Positions 33,361-42,866 are shown, counted from the stretch's first letter. The stretch is DNA of 64,000 nucleotides from Adlercreutzia wanghongyangiae (GCF_035989245.1 NZ_JAYMFF010000006.1:1-64000); one strand, 5' to 3'. Translations and numbers: made by a program. Notes: generated by a model not told the origin, from the sequence alone.

Positions 33361-34302
33361 CTAGTAGGCGGCCTCGATGGCCTTGATGGCGGCATAGAAG
33401 CGCTCGTTTGCCGGCGTGGGCACCCCGTGCTCGCGACCGAGGCGGTTGATGGTGCCGCTGAACAACTCCACTTCGGTAGGCCGGCGCGCCAGCACATCCT
33501 GGCGCAGCGAGGGCAGCCCCTCCGGGTTCAGATGGTCGATAATATCGAGCCAGTAGGCCACGTCGTCGTCGGTGAGCCCCACGCCCACGGCCCGGGCCAC
33601 CGCGGCCACCTCGCTCATAGCCGCTATCATGGCCTCGCGCGCCTCGCCCGGGGCGTGAATGCCGCTAAAACAGCAGTCGTACACGGCGCAAGCCTGGTTC
33701 ACGCCCACATTGCAGATGAGCTTGCCCCACAGCTGGTGCTGGATGTCATCGGGCACGATGAAGGGCTGGTCGATAGCGGTCAGCCACGCCGTCACCCGTG
33801 CGAGGTTCTCCTGCTGCGCCGCATCCGAAACGTCGTGCACGCCCAGGGCCATCACGCCCACGCAGCCGGCCGTCACCGTGGCGCCCACCTTCCGCGAGTC
33901 CATCTGCTGGGCCACGCACAGAAGCACGCGATCCCACCCGAAGCGCTGGCTCAGCACCTCTTCGCTCGTCACGCCGTTGAGCACCGAGATAACGGCGGTG
34001 TCGGGGCCCACGAGCGGGGCGGACTGCTCCATGGCCTCGGCCAGGGCGCCGTACTTCACCGCGAAGAGCACCACGTCGAAGGGCTTCTCGGCCGCCCGGG
34101 CCGCCGCCTCGTCGTAGGTGAGATAGGTGGCCTGAATGACCTCCCCGTTGAACACCGTGGGCTCGGCACGGTAGGTAGCCGTGCGCGCCTCGTCGGCCAC
34201 GACGAACACACCCTCGGCGCCCATGGCGCGCCCAAAGCAGCCCGCGTACATGGCCCCCAGCGACCCGAACCCCACAATGGCAACTGTTTCAATGGGCTTC
34301 AT
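33361..34302 (-). CDS. panE: 2-dehydropantoate 2-reductase
   Basis: NADPH-dependent ketopantoate reductase, converting 2-dehydropantoate to pantoate. The nucleotide-binding GFGSLGAMYAG is at residues 11-21; the catalytic-region motif KLICNVGVNQACAVY is present. 313 residues, normal for the ApbA/PanE family. Last gene of the pantothenate operon, nine bases after panD and directly before a strong terminator. The family also contains look-alike enzymes, but the context makes panE very likely. Confidence 0.93.
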   Translation of the reverse strand: MKPIETVAIVGFGSLGAMYAGCFGRAMGAEGVFVVADEARTATYRAEPTVFNGEVIQATYLTYDEAAARAAEKPFDVVLFAVKYGALAEAMEQSAPLVGPDTAVISVLNGVTSEEVLSQRFGWDRVLLCVAQQMDSRKVGATVTAGCVGVMALGVHDVSDAAQQENLARVTAWLTAIDQPFIVPDDIQHQLWGKLICNVGVNQACAVYDCCFSGIHAPGEAREAMIAAMSEVAAVARAVGVGLTDDDVAYWLDIIDHLNPEGLPSLRQDVLARRPTEVELFSGTINRLGREHGVPTPANERFYAAIKAIEAAY

Positions 34303-34311
34303 AAGAGCCTC

Positions 34312-34707
34312 CTACATATCTTCCAAACGCCCGTGCTTCTCGTAGCGCGTGACGCGAGTGATATGGTTGTCGTCATCCACGAACACCACGCGCGGCGCGT
34401 TCTCGGGCGCGGCGAACTCTTCGGGCGTCATGCTGGCATAGGCCATGATGATCACCTTGTGACCCGGCTCCACGCAGTGGGCGGCGGCACCGTTCACGCA
34501 GATCATGCCGCTGCCCGGCTCGCCGGCGATCACATAGGTCTCGAAGCGGTTGCCGTTGTCGATGTCCACCACCTGCACCCGCTCGTATTCCAGAATGCCG
34601 GCGGCCTCGGCCAGCGCAGTGTCGATGGTGATGGAGCCCACGTAGTCGAGCTCGGCCTGCACCACGCGGGCACGGTGGATCTTCCCTTTCAGCACGTTCA
34701 GCAGCAC
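34312..34707 (-). CDS. panD: Aspartate 1-decarboxylase
   Basis: Pyruvoyl enzyme that makes beta-alanine for pantothenate. The self-cleavage site G24-S25 is visible (DYVGSITID), as are the conserved GKIHRA and NGAAAH motifs. 131 residues, normal length. Three bases separate it from the panC stop, so it belongs to the pan operon. Confidence 0.97.
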   Translation of the reverse strand: MLLNVLKGKIHRARVVQAELDYVGSITIDTALAEAAGILEYERVQVVDIDNGNRFETYVIAGEPGSGMICVNGAAAHCVEPGHKVIIMAYASMTPEEFAAPENAPRVVFVDDDNHITRVTRYEKHGRLEDM

Positions 34708-34710
34708 GGC

Positions 34711-35562
34711 CTACTCCCCTTCCTCGTACAGGAAATTGTCGATGAGGCGCGTCGTGCCGATATAGACTGCCAGGGCCGCAAGCGCGCTCTCGCCGATGCG
34801 GTCGGTCGGCTGCATGGTGGCGCCGTCCACCACCTCCACGTAGTCGATGCGCGCGGCCGGCTCGGCTTCGATGATGCCGGTCATGAGCGCCTTCACGACC
34901 GCTGCATCGCGCTCGCCGCCGCGCACGGCCTCTTCGCCAGCGCGAATCGCCCGCGACAGTACCAGGGCCGCCTGGCGCTCCTCAGGGCTCAGGTAGACGT
35001 TGCGCGAGCTTTTCGCCAGGCCGTCGTCCTCACGCACGATGGGACAGCCGACCACCTTCACGTTCATGTTCAGGTCGGCCACCATGCGCTTGATGATAGC
35101 CAGCTGCTGGGCATCCTTCTGGCCGAAGAACGCGCGGTCGGGCTGCACGATGTTGAACAGCTTCGTCACCACGGTGCACACGCCGCGGAAGTGCCCCGGA
35201 CGCGATGCCCCGCAGAGCGCGTCGGTGAGCGTCTCCATTACCACGTAAGTGTTGTAGGCCGGCCCGTACATCTCCTCCACCGAGGGATGGAACACCGCGT
35301 CCACCCCGTGGCGCTCGCAGATGGCCGCATCGCGCTCGATATCGCGCGGGTAGGCGTCGTAGTCCTCGTCGGGACCGAACTGGATGGGGTTCACGAACAC
35401 CGACGCCACCACCTTGTCGCAGGCGGCGCGGGCGGCGTCCATCAGGCTCTCGTGGCCCTCGTGCAGCGACCCCATGGTAGGCACGAGCCCCACCGTGAGC
35501 CCCTCGGATTTCCACGCGGCCACCTGGGCCTTCATGGCCTCAACCGTTTCGATGATCTGCAT
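34711..35562 (-). CDS. panC: Pantothenate synthetase
   Basis: ATP-dependent condensation of pantoate and beta-alanine. The nucleotide-binding motif VPTMGSLHEGHESL (HxGH type) lies at about residues 27-40; FFGQKDAQQLAIIKRM and SSRNVYLSPEER are typical. 283 residues. Twelve bases after panB. Confidence 0.97.
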   Translation of the reverse strand: MQIIETVEAMKAQVAAWKSEGLTVGLVPTMGSLHEGHESLMDAARAACDKVVASVFVNPIQFGPDEDYDAYPRDIERDAAICERHGVDAVFHPSVEEMYGPAYNTYVVMETLTDALCGASRPGHFRGVCTVVTKLFNIVQPDRAFFGQKDAQQLAIIKRMVADLNMNVKVVGCPIVREDDGLAKSSRNVYLSPEERQAALVLSRAIRAGEEAVRGGERDAAVVKALMTGIIEAEPAARIDYVEVVDGATMQPTDRIGESALAALAVYIGTTRLIDNFLYEEGE

Positions 35563-35574
35563 GGCGCGCCTCCC

Positions 35575-36399
35575 CTACAGGTTCTCAAGCACGCCCTCGG
35601 GCGCGGCGTAGGTGTGCTCAGGCGCGGGGAAGGAACCGTCCTTCACGGCGGTATCGTAGGCGCGATAGGCCTCGCGCATCACGTCGCCCACCTCGGCGAA
35701 ACGGCGCACGAACTTCGGCGTGAAGTCGTGGAACATGCCGAGCATGTCCTGGTTCACGAGCACCTGGCCGTCGCAGCCGGCACCGGCCCCGATGCCGATG
35801 GTGGGGATGGTCAGCTCGGACGACACGCGCTCGGCCAGCTCGGCGGGAATGGCCTCGAGCACCACGGCGAAAGCGCCGGCCTCTTCCACCGCATGGGCGT
35901 CTTCCAGAAGCTTGCGGGCCGAATCGGCGGTCTTGCCCTGCACCTTGAACCCGCCCAGGGCGTTGATGCCCTGAGGCGTGAGGCCGATGTGGGCGCACAC
36001 GGGAATCTGGCAGTCGACGATGGCGCGAATGCAGTCGGCCACTTCCACGCCGCCTTCCAGCTTCACGGCGTTGGCGCGGGCCTCTTTCATCAGGCGGCCG
36101 GCGTTCACCACGGCATCGTAGACGCTCGTCTGGTAGGACATGAAGGGCATGTCCACGACGACGAGCGCGTTCTTCGTGCCGCGCGCCACCGCCGCGCCAT
36201 GATGGATCATGTCCTCCATGGTAACCGACACGGTGTCGCCCAGGCCCAGCATCACGTTGCCGAGCGAATCGCCGACGAGGATGGAGTCGATGCCCGCCTC
36301 GTCCACCAACCGCGCGGTGGTGTAGTCGTAGGCCGTGATCATCGAGATCTTCTCGCCCTTTTGCTTCATGGACAGGAATGTGGAAACCGTAACGCTCAT
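35575..36399 (-). CDS. panB: 3-methyl-2-oxobutanoate hydroxymethyltransferase
   Basis: First committed step of pantothenate synthesis (ketopantoate from 2-oxoisovalerate). Motifs ITAYDYTTARLVDEAG, GDSLGNVMLG and HIGLTPQGINALGGF are visible. The ATG at 36399 has the strong site AAAGGAGG upstream; an in-frame start 30 codons earlier lacks one. 274 residues. First gene of the operon panB-panC-panD-panE, which gives a complete route to pantothenate. Confidence 0.96.
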   Translation of the reverse strand: MSVTVSTFLSMKQKGEKISMITAYDYTTARLVDEAGIDSILVGDSLGNVMLGLGDTVSVTMEDMIHHGAAVARGTKNALVVVDMPFMSYQTSVYDAVVNAGRLMKEARANAVKLEGGVEVADCIRAIVDCQIPVCAHIGLTPQGINALGGFKVQGKTADSARKLLEDAHAVEEAGAFAVVLEAIPAELAERVSSELTIPTIGIGAGAGCDGQVLVNQDMLGMFHDFTPKFVRRFAEVGDVMREAYRAYDTAVKDGSFPAPEHTYAAPEGVLENL

Positions 36400-36570
36400 G
36401 AGCGCCTCCTTTGCGATCCTGCCGCCCGAGGCCTTGTCCCCGGTGCAGCGGTATCCTTCTCTGGCGCGTATTATAGCCGCCGCATCCACGGGCGCAAGGG
36501 CAAAAACCCGAGGGGTTCGATCAGAATTGCCGATACGGACGCAACCGCGACCTATGGAACCAGAAGGGCG

Positions 36571-37389
36571 CTAGGAAGCCAGTTTTTTCAGGGCTGCCAC
36601 CTCGGCCTCGGTCAGCAGGCGCGCATCTCCGCGGGGCAAATCGCCTACTTCCAGTGGACCGAAGGCCTCGCGGTGCAGGGCGATCACCGGATGCCCCACC
36701 GCCTCCAGCATACGGCGCACCTGGCGCTTGCGGCCCTCGCACAGGCGCACTTCCACATAGCTGCCCGACGCTTCCAACGCGCCCCGCGAACGCTTGCCGC
36801 CATGGCGCTGAAGGCGCCCGCTCGCCCCCTCGCCCGATCCGATGAGGCACCGCGCGCGCCGGGCCTCCTCGCCCGCGAGCACCCGCGCGCCGGCCGGCAG
36901 CGTCGGCCCGTCGTCCAGCACGATGCCCTCGCGCAGACGACGCAGGTCGTATTCGTTCAAGCGCCCCTCCACGAGGGCCAGGTACGTCTTCTCCACATGG
37001 CGGCGCGGGTGCAGAAGCCCATAGCCCAGCTCGCCGTCGGTGGTGAACAGCAGAAGGCCCGTGGTGTCGGAATCCAGCCGGCCCACAGGGAAGAGCGCCG
37101 GGTACGCGGCCAGCTCGGAGGCCATGAGGGCGGCAGCCGTGGGACGCCCCTGAGGGTCGCTCATGGTGGTCACGTAGCCGGCGGGCTTGTGCAGCATGAA
37201 GGTGGCGCCCTCCTCGGGCAGCGCTACGGGCGCGCCGTCCACGGCCACTACGTCTGTATCAGGGTCCACCTTCGCGCCCATCTCGGTCACGACGGCCCCG
37301 TTCACGGCCACGCGTCCCGCGGCGATGAGCTCCTCCGAGTGCCGCCGCGAGGCCACCCCGGCCCGCGCCAGGAACTTCTGCAGGCGCAT
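36571..37389 (-). CDS. rluB: Pseudouridine synthase RluB/RsuA family
   Basis: Modifies uridine in rRNA. An N-terminal S4 RNA-binding domain (MRLQKFLARAGVASRRHSEE) is followed by the catalytic core with aspartate in GRLDSDTTGLLLFT. 272 residues from the ATG one base after the scpB stop; an ATG three codons earlier is equally possible. The order scpA-scpB-rluB is widely conserved. Confidence 0.93.
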   Translation of the reverse strand: MRLQKFLARAGVASRRHSEELIAAGRVAVNGAVVTEMGAKVDPDTDVVAVDGAPVALPEEGATFMLHKPAGYVTTMSDPQGRPTAAALMASELAAYPALFPVGRLDSDTTGLLLFTTDGELGYGLLHPRRHVEKTYLALVEGRLNEYDLRRLREGIVLDDGPTLPAGARVLAGEEARRARCLIGSGEGASGRLQRHGGKRSRGALEASGSYVEVRLCEGRKRQVRRMLEAVGHPVIALHREAFGPLEVGDLPRGDARLLTEAEVAALKKLAS

Positions 37390-37390
37390 G

Positions 37391-38305
37391 CTACTCATCG
37401 TCGGTTTCGAAGGTGAGGGAGTTGAAGTCGATCTTGTCCACCACGCCGAGCGTAGAGGCGATGGCCTCGGCGAACATGGCCTCGGCCTTGGCATCGCGCC
37501 CTGCAGCGGCCTCGCGAGGCGCATCGGCGGCCGCAACGGCTCCGTCAACCTCCCCCGCCGCCTCGGCCTGCTCGGCCAGGGCCGCGGTCAGCGTTTCGGC
37601 GGCTGCGTCCAACCCCGCGTACATCTCCTCGTCGAACAGCATCGCCTCGCCGTCGGCGGCCGCCTCGTCCTCGCCCAGCAGCGCCCGGGCCATGCCGCGG
37701 GCCTGCTCGTCGCTCACGGCCACATCCTCGCGCGTGGCGCTCAGCCGCTCGGTGATCAGCCGGCGCGTCTCGTCATCGGGGGCGAAGTCGGCCAGGTCGG
37801 GCAGATCGGCCGGGCTGCGCAGGCCGAACTTCTCAAGGAAGGCGCGCGTGGTGCCGTACAGGGTGGGATTACCCGGCGTGTCGGCCGCGCCTACCTCGCG
37901 CACCAGACCCTTCTCCACCAGCGAGCTTAAGGGGCTGTCGGAATTCACACCGCGCACCGAGGCCACGCCGGCGCGGGTGACGGGCTGCGTGTAGGCCACG
38001 ATGGCCAGCGTCTCCATAGCCGCCGCCGACAGCTTGCGCGTGTCCCACGACAGCACGTACTTCTCGATCAGCTCGTGGTAGGCCGGATGCGTGAACAGGC
38101 GCCAACCACCGGCCACCTCGCGCAGTTGGATGCCCGCGCCGTCGCGCTCCAGCTTGTCGCGCAGCCCGACAAGGGCCGCCTCAACCTGAGCCGGCTCGCA
38201 TTCCAGCATCTCGGCCAACGCGATGGTGCCCACCGGCTCGTCGGTCACGAACAGCATGGCCTCAACCGCTCCCGGAAGCTGGCTTTCCTGCAATCCCTCG
38301 AACAT
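37391..38305 (-). CDS. scpB: Segregation and condensation protein ScpB
   Basis: Winged-helix subunit of the SMC-ScpAB condensin. The family core is residues 10-190 (EAMLFVTDEPVG; LAIVAYTQPVTRAGVASVRG; YGTTRAFLEKFGL). The protein is longer than usual (304 against about 200 residues) owing to an acidic alanine-rich C-terminal tail. It lies between scpA and rluB. Confidence 0.94.
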   Translation of the reverse strand: MFEGLQESQLPGAVEAMLFVTDEPVGTIALAEMLECEPAQVEAALVGLRDKLERDGAGIQLREVAGGWRLFTHPAYHELIEKYVLSWDTRKLSAAAMETLAIVAYTQPVTRAGVASVRGVNSDSPLSSLVEKGLVREVGAADTPGNPTLYGTTRAFLEKFGLRSPADLPDLADFAPDDETRRLITERLSATREDVAVSDEQARGMARALLGEDEAAADGEAMLFDEEMYAGLDAAAETLTAALAEQAEAAGEVDGAVAAADAPREAAAGRDAKAEAMFAEAIASTLGVVDKIDFNSLTFETDDE

Positions 38306-38351
38306 CTCTTCCCTATCTCTTATCTCGCCCCGCGCGGCAGCCGCGTGGCCG

Positions 38352-39143
38352 CTATTGCTCGCCCACCGAGGTGAGCGCGTCGTCGCCTTCCAAATTCAGC
38401 TCGCCGGAGCCCTCGATGTAGTCGATGGCAATATCGCCGAAGGCCTCGTCCTGCACCAGGCGCACCATCACGCGCTTGTACAGCTCCAAAATGGCCAGGA
38501 ACGTGACCACCACCACTTCCTTAGGCGTGTCGCTGCCCACCAGATCGGAGAACCGCAAGTGCTTGCGATTGCGGATGCGCTGGTGGATGGCGCGCACATG
38601 CACTTCCACGGGAATGGGCTTCGCGGCGATGTGCTCGCTTTCCAGCAGGAACACCTCGCGCCGTGCCAAGGCCTGGGCCGCCCGATAGGCCAGCACGTCC
38701 ACCGTCACGCCCGCCAGGAAGTCGGGCATCAGCCCCAGGAAATCGGCATCGGGGCCGAAGGGGCGGGGGTGCTGCCGGCCCTCGGCGACAAACCGGCTGT
38801 GCAGCGCCGCGGCGGCGTTCTTGAACTTCTTGTAGTCCATCAGGCGCTCGACCAGGATGTCGCGGGCCTCCGACGGCGCGAGCTCCGCGAACTCGTCGTC
38901 CAGCTCGTCGCGCTCGCGCGGGATGAGGCTTTGGGCCTTGATCTCCAGCAGCGTGGACGCCACCAGCAGAAAGTCGCTCGCCACATCCAAGTCGAGGTTG
39001 TCCATGCGCGACACCTCTTCCAGGTACTGATCGGCAATCTCGGTGATGGAGATGGCGCCGATATCCACCTTCTGGCGGCTGACCAGGTACAGCAGAAGAT
39101 CGAAGGGGCCCTCGAAGCTGTCGATGCGAACCTTGTAGGACAT
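38352..39143 (-). CDS. scpA: Segregation and condensation protein ScpA
   Basis: Kleisin subunit of the SMC-ScpAB condensin. The N-terminal FEGPFDLLLYLVSRQKVDI and the DFLLVASTLLEIKAQSLIP helix are diagnostic. 263 residues. It is followed after 46 bases by scpB and starts 12 bases after the site-2 protease gene. Confidence 0.96.
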   Translation of the reverse strand: MSYKVRIDSFEGPFDLLLYLVSRQKVDIGAISITEIADQYLEEVSRMDNLDLDVASDFLLVASTLLEIKAQSLIPRERDELDDEFAELAPSEARDILVERLMDYKKFKNAAAALHSRFVAEGRQHPRPFGPDADFLGLMPDFLAGVTVDVLAYRAAQALARREVFLLESEHIAAKPIPVEVHVRAIHQRIRNRKHLRFSDLVGSDTPKEVVVVTFLAILELYKRVMVRLVQDEAFGDIAIDYIEGSGELNLEGDDALTSVGEQ

Positions 39144-39155
39144 AACGCGCCCAGC

Positions 39156-39833
39156 CTAGTAGATGGGGAACGGGAACATCAGGTTGGCCAAGTTCCCCGC
39201 CGTCAGCCCCAGGTACCACGAGAACGGGTTGAAGTGGAACAGATAGGGGAACAGCACGATAACGATCATGAACACGGGGAAGGCGTACTGCTGGATGCGA
39301 TAGTACTTCGGCAGGTACTTCGCCGGCAGCAAAATGGCGAAGATGGACGAGCCGTCCAGCGGCGGGATGGGCAGCAGGTTGAAGAACATCAGGAACAGAT
39401 TCACCAGGGCGAACGTGGGCAAAAACATCAAGTAGAAGTAGGCGAACAGCTCGTTGTCGATAAGACCGCCCAGCGCCGGCGCGTACAGCGCCCATGCCAC
39501 CACCGCGGCCACCGCGGCCATGGCCAGATTGGCCGCCGGACCCGCCAGGCCCACGATGACGTCGTCGCGGCGCGGGTTCTTGAAGTAGCGCGGGTTGTAG
39601 GGCACGGGCTTCGCGTAGCCGAACACGGGCATGCCCATGAACATGAGCATGGCCGGCAAGAGCACCGTGCCGAAGGGATCGATGTGCTTCAGCGGGTTCA
39701 ACGACAGGCGCCCGCGGCTTTTCGCCGTGGGGTCGCCCAGCTTGTAGGCCGCGAAGCCGTGGGCCACCTCGTGCAGTACGAGGGCCGGAATGAAGCTGAG
39801 CACCGAGCAGATAATGTAAGGAATGCTAACCAT
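39156..39833 (-). CDS. Site-2 protease family membrane metalloprotease (M50)
   Basis: 225 residues with several membrane segments. The zinc motif HEVAHG lies at about residues 21-26 and the third ligand is in NLLPIPPLDGSSI. GLAGPAANL is the usual conserved loop. This is the short stand-alone form without a PDZ domain. It is found next to scpA in many actinobacteria and firmicutes. The ATG at 39833 lacks a strong ribosome binding site; a TTG seven codons upstream is an alternative. Confidence 0.9.
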   Translation of the reverse strand: MVSIPYIICSVLSFIPALVLHEVAHGFAAYKLGDPTAKSRGRLSLNPLKHIDPFGTVLLPAMLMFMGMPVFGYAKPVPYNPRYFKNPRRDDVIVGLAGPAANLAMAAVAAVVAWALYAPALGGLIDNELFAYFYLMFLPTFALVNLFLMFFNLLPIPPLDGSSIFAILLPAKYLPKYYRIQQYAFPVFMIVIVLFPYLFHFNPFSWYLGLTAGNLANLMFPFPIY

Positions 39834-39936
39834 AATTTCAGTAGTGTATCCCAAGCCGCGCCCGCTGAATGCGCCGCAGGCCCAAACCCACAGAAACCGC
39901 CGACGAGGGGCGAACGGCGCGCCCCGCTTCCCCGGC

Positions 39937-40398
39937 CTACACCAGCCCGGGGAAGCCCTGCTGGCGCAGGGCCTCGTAGGCGGCGAGGGCCACGGTGTTG
40001 GACACGTTGAGGGAATCCAGCCCCGCACGCATGGGAACGCGCACGCACGCGTCGGCGAAGCGCTCGATGATGGCCGGGTCGAGCCCGCGGCTCTCGCGGC
40101 CGAACAGCAGGAAGGCATCGGGGCCGTAGGCCACATCCGCATAGCTGTGCGCGGCAGCCCCGGTGAACAAGTGCAGCTCGTCTTCCCCGTGGGCCTCCAG
40201 AAATGCCTCCACGCAGGGCCAGCGCACGATGTCCACATCGTTCCAATAGTTGCACCCGGCCCTCTTCAGGTTCTTCTCCGTGGGCCTGAAACCCATGGGC
40301 TCCACCAGGTGCAGACGGCTACCCGTGCACGCGCACGTCCGCGCGACATTCCCCGCGTTCTGGGGAATCTCAGGTTCAACAAGAACGATGTTCAGCAT
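39937..40398 (-). CDS. trmL: tRNA (cytidine/uridine-34-2'-O)-methyltransferase TrmL
   Basis: SPOUT-fold enzyme that methylates the wobble ribose of certain leucine tRNAs. Motifs: VEPEIPQNAGNVAR at the N-terminus, LLFGRESRGLDP and SLNVSNTVALAAYEAL. 153 residues from the ATG at 40398, which has GAAAGGG five bases upstream. Normal length. Confidence 0.94.
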   Translation of the reverse strand: MLNIVLVEPEIPQNAGNVARTCACTGSRLHLVEPMGFRPTEKNLKRAGCNYWNDVDIVRWPCVEAFLEAHGEDELHLFTGAAAHSYADVAYGPDAFLLFGRESRGLDPAIIERFADACVRVPMRAGLDSLNVSNTVALAAYEALRQQGFPGLV

Positions 40399-40434
40399 TA
40401 CAACCCTTTCGTAGTTGGTAGAGCAGGTTCGAGA

Positions 40435-40605
40435 TACGGGGTGCCCTGACCGAGCGAGCTCCGCAGCGAGCGGCAAAGCAGGGTTCGGCCATCGGGTGTT
40501 CTGACCGAGCGAGTTCCGCAGCGACTGCGACAGTCCAGTGGACTGTCGCACAAAGCGAGGACTGTCTGAGCGAATCAGAATATCCGGTGGCCGAACCCGG
40601 AGGGC
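40435..40605. repeat. Long hairpin repeat (family 2) between trmL and the ABC-F gene
   Basis: Arms GGGTTCGGCC...TTCTGA (from about 40480) and TCAGAA...GGCCGAACCC (to 40602) are imperfectly complementary. The centre is the perfect 12-base inverted repeat TGCGACAGTCCA around one base (40526-40550). A partial further copy (GACCGAGCGAGCTCCGCAGCG) begins at 40449. Related to the elements at 1, 2328 and 5850. Confidence 0.85.
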
Positions 40606-40646
40606 GACGAGGCATACCCTGTAGCCCGACTCCGAGGAGCCACCAG

Positions 40647-42866
40647 TTACCCCTGCTCCTGCTGACGGGCCATTTCCGCCTCCAGCTCCTCGGTGAGCGC
40701 GAACCACTCCTCCTCAGCCGCAGCCAGGCGCTGCTTCAGTTTGGCGTGCTCGGCGATGGCGTCGGAGGAGGCGTCCTCGTTCACGTAGAAATCGGGGTCG
40801 GCCATCAGCGCCAAAAGCTCCTCCATACGGGCGTTGTCGCGCTCCATCTGCTCGTCCAGCTGGGCGATGCGCTTGCGGTGGTTCTTCAGCGCGGCATAGG
40901 CGCGGTTGCGGGCCTCGGCCTCGCGGCGCTTCTGCTCCTTGGTCTTCGGCGCGCTGCCCTTGGGCGCGGTCAGCTGCACCTCGGGGCGAGCGGAGGACGC
41001 GCTCCCGGAGGCTTTGCCGGCCGAGGAGGGCCGACCAAGGTCAGCCCCTACGGAGCCACCAGTGGCACCCGTTCCCCCCGAGGCGCCAACGCGCGGGGCG
41101 CCCGAGGCACCGTCATTCCGGTCGCGGCGGCGGTTCACCGTGATCTTCGTGGGAGCAGCGCCGCCCGCCTTCCGCTTCTCGGGGGCGGTGGCGCTCCCCT
41201 TCCCGTGGATGCCCGCATCGGCCAGGGCTTCGTCTACCAGCGAAGCATCAGCGCTCGCATCGCCTTCCAACTGGCCCGACTTGTACAGGTAGTAGTCATA
41301 GTCGCCGTCGTAGTTGGTAATGCGCCCGTCCTTCACCTCCACGATGCGGTTCGCCACCCCGCGAATGAGGTGCCGGTCGTGGGTGATGAACAGGATAGTG
41401 CCCTCGAAGTGGCGCAGAGCCTGCTCCAGCACGTCGGCGCTGGAGATGTCCAGGTGGTTGGTAGGCTCGTCCAGGCACAGCAGCGGCTTGGGCGCCACCA
41501 GCATCTTCGCCAGGGCAAGTCGGCCCTTCTCGCCGCCGGACAGCACGCCCACCTTCTTGTCCACGGCGTCCCCTGTGAACAGAAACGCACCCAGCAAGCT
41601 GCGCACCTGCGAGATGGACCAGCCGGGGGCCGCGTGGTCCAGCTCCTCGAACACGGTGTTGCCCGCATGCAGTTCTTCCAGCTGGTGCTGGGCGTAGTAG
41701 GTCAAATCCACATTCACACCGTAGTCGATGGTACCCCCATCGGGCTTCTCCACCCCGGCGATCATCTTCAGAAGCGTCGACTTGCCCGCGCCGTTGGGGC
41801 CCACGAGCGCCACCTTGTCGCCACGGTACATGGTGAAGTCCACGCCGTCGTACACCGTGTGGTCGCCGTAGCGCTTCACGAGGCCGCGGGCGCGCACCAC
41901 CTCGTCGCCGGTGCGCGGCGGCTGCACGAAGTTGAAGTGCACGGTCTTCTTCTCCTCGGGAATGACCGGCAGCGTCTCCTTGATCTTCTCGATGCGGCGC
42001 TCGCGCTCCTGGGCCTGCTTGGCCTTGGTGGCCTTGTAACGGAAGCGATCGACGAAGGCCTGCAGATGCGCGATCTCCTCCAACGATTTAGCGCGCTCGG
42101 CCTTGATGCGCTCTAGCCGCTCCTCGCGCGCCACCAGGTATTTCGAGTAGTTGCCCTTGTACAGGTTCACTTCCCCGTTGTCTATCTCGGCCACGCGGTC
42201 CACCATGTTGTCCATGAACGCGCGATCGTGGGACACCACGATGACGGTGCCCGCGTAGCCGCGCAGAAAGCCCTCGAGCCACTTCACCGATTCCAGGTCC
42301 AGATGGTTCGTCGGCTCGTCAAGCAGCAGCACTTCGGGGTTGCGGATGAGCAGCTTCGCCAGCGCGATGCGCATCTGCCAGCCACCGGAGAACTCGGTGG
42401 TGGAACGGGTCATGTCGCGCTCGGTGAAGCCGAGGCCGAACAGCACGCTGCGCACCTTCGACTCCAGCGAATAGCCGCCGAGCATCTCATAGGCATCGCG
42501 CGCCCGGCCCACGGCGGCCAGCTGCGCCTCGGTGGGGTTCGCCCCCAGCTCCGCTTCCAGCTTGTGCAGGCGTTGCTCGGCTTCCAGCACCTCGGTTTGC
42601 GACGAGATGACCTCCTCGAATACGGGCAAGTCGCCCATCTCGATGGCCTCCTGTTCCAGATAGCCCACGCGCGCGCCCTTGGCGAACAGCACGCGCCCCT
42701 CGTCGGGGTCGTCCTCGCCGGAGATAATATTCAAAAGCGTGGTCTTACCCGCGCCGTTAGGACCCACGAGCGCCAGCCGGTCGTATTCCTCCAACCGGAA
42801 CGTCACATCATGGAACAACGTGCGCCCGCCATAGGATTTGGAGAGATGTTCAGTTTGCAGAATCAT
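40647..42866 (-). CDS. ABC-F family ATPase, Uup/EttA-like
   Basis: Soluble protein of two fused ABC domains that acts on the ribosome rather than in transport. Walker A motifs GPNGAGKTT and GPNGAGKST; signature motifs FSGGWQMRIALAKLL and LSGGEKGRLALAKML; a charged linker helix (FRYKATKAKQAQERERRIEKI) between the domains. A C-terminal coiled coil (residues about 650-739) resembles Uup. Between the second ABC domain and that coil is a low-complexity stretch that includes a translated palindromic repeat (SVGADLGRPSS). 739 residues. Confidence 0.93.
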   Translation of the reverse strand: MILQTEHLSKSYGGRTLFHDVTFRLEEYDRLALVGPNGAGKTTLLNIISGEDDPDEGRVLFAKGARVGYLEQEAIEMGDLPVFEEVISSQTEVLEAEQRLHKLEAELGANPTEAQLAAVGRARDAYEMLGGYSLESKVRSVLFGLGFTERDMTRSTTEFSGGWQMRIALAKLLIRNPEVLLLDEPTNHLDLESVKWLEGFLRGYAGTVIVVSHDRAFMDNMVDRVAEIDNGEVNLYKGNYSKYLVAREERLERIKAERAKSLEEIAHLQAFVDRFRYKATKAKQAQERERRIEKIKETLPVIPEEKKTVHFNFVQPPRTGDEVVRARGLVKRYGDHTVYDGVDFTMYRGDKVALVGPNGAGKSTLLKMIAGVEKPDGGTIDYGVNVDLTYYAQHQLEELHAGNTVFEELDHAAPGWSISQVRSLLGAFLFTGDAVDKKVGVLSGGEKGRLALAKMLVAPKPLLCLDEPTNHLDISSADVLEQALRHFEGTILFITHDRHLIRGVANRIVEVKDGRITNYDGDYDYYLYKSGQLEGDASADASLVDEALADAGIHGKGSATAPEKRKAGGAAPTKITVNRRRDRNDGASGAPRVGASGGTGATGGSVGADLGRPSSAGKASGSASSARPEVQLTAPKGSAPKTKEQKRREAEARNRAYAALKNHRKRIAQLDEQMERDNARMEELLALMADPDFYVNEDASSDAIAEHAKLKQRLAAAEEEWFALTEELEAEMARQQEQG
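41021..41054. repeat. Family-1 palindromic repeat in frame inside the ABC-F gene
   Basis: GAGGAGGGCCGACC, AAG, GTCAGCCCCTACGGA: same order as the copies in the DUF512 gene, pglX and brxC, with a slightly imperfect stem. Translated on the minus strand as SVGADLGRPSS in the linker before the C-terminal coil. Confidence 0.8.

Noticed and set aside
33283..37416. Very long open frame (over 1,300 codons) on the plus strand across the pantothenate genes
   Set aside because: It is the antisense shadow of panE, panD, panC, panB and rluB in GC-rich DNA; the minus-strand genes have family motifs and ribosome binding sites.
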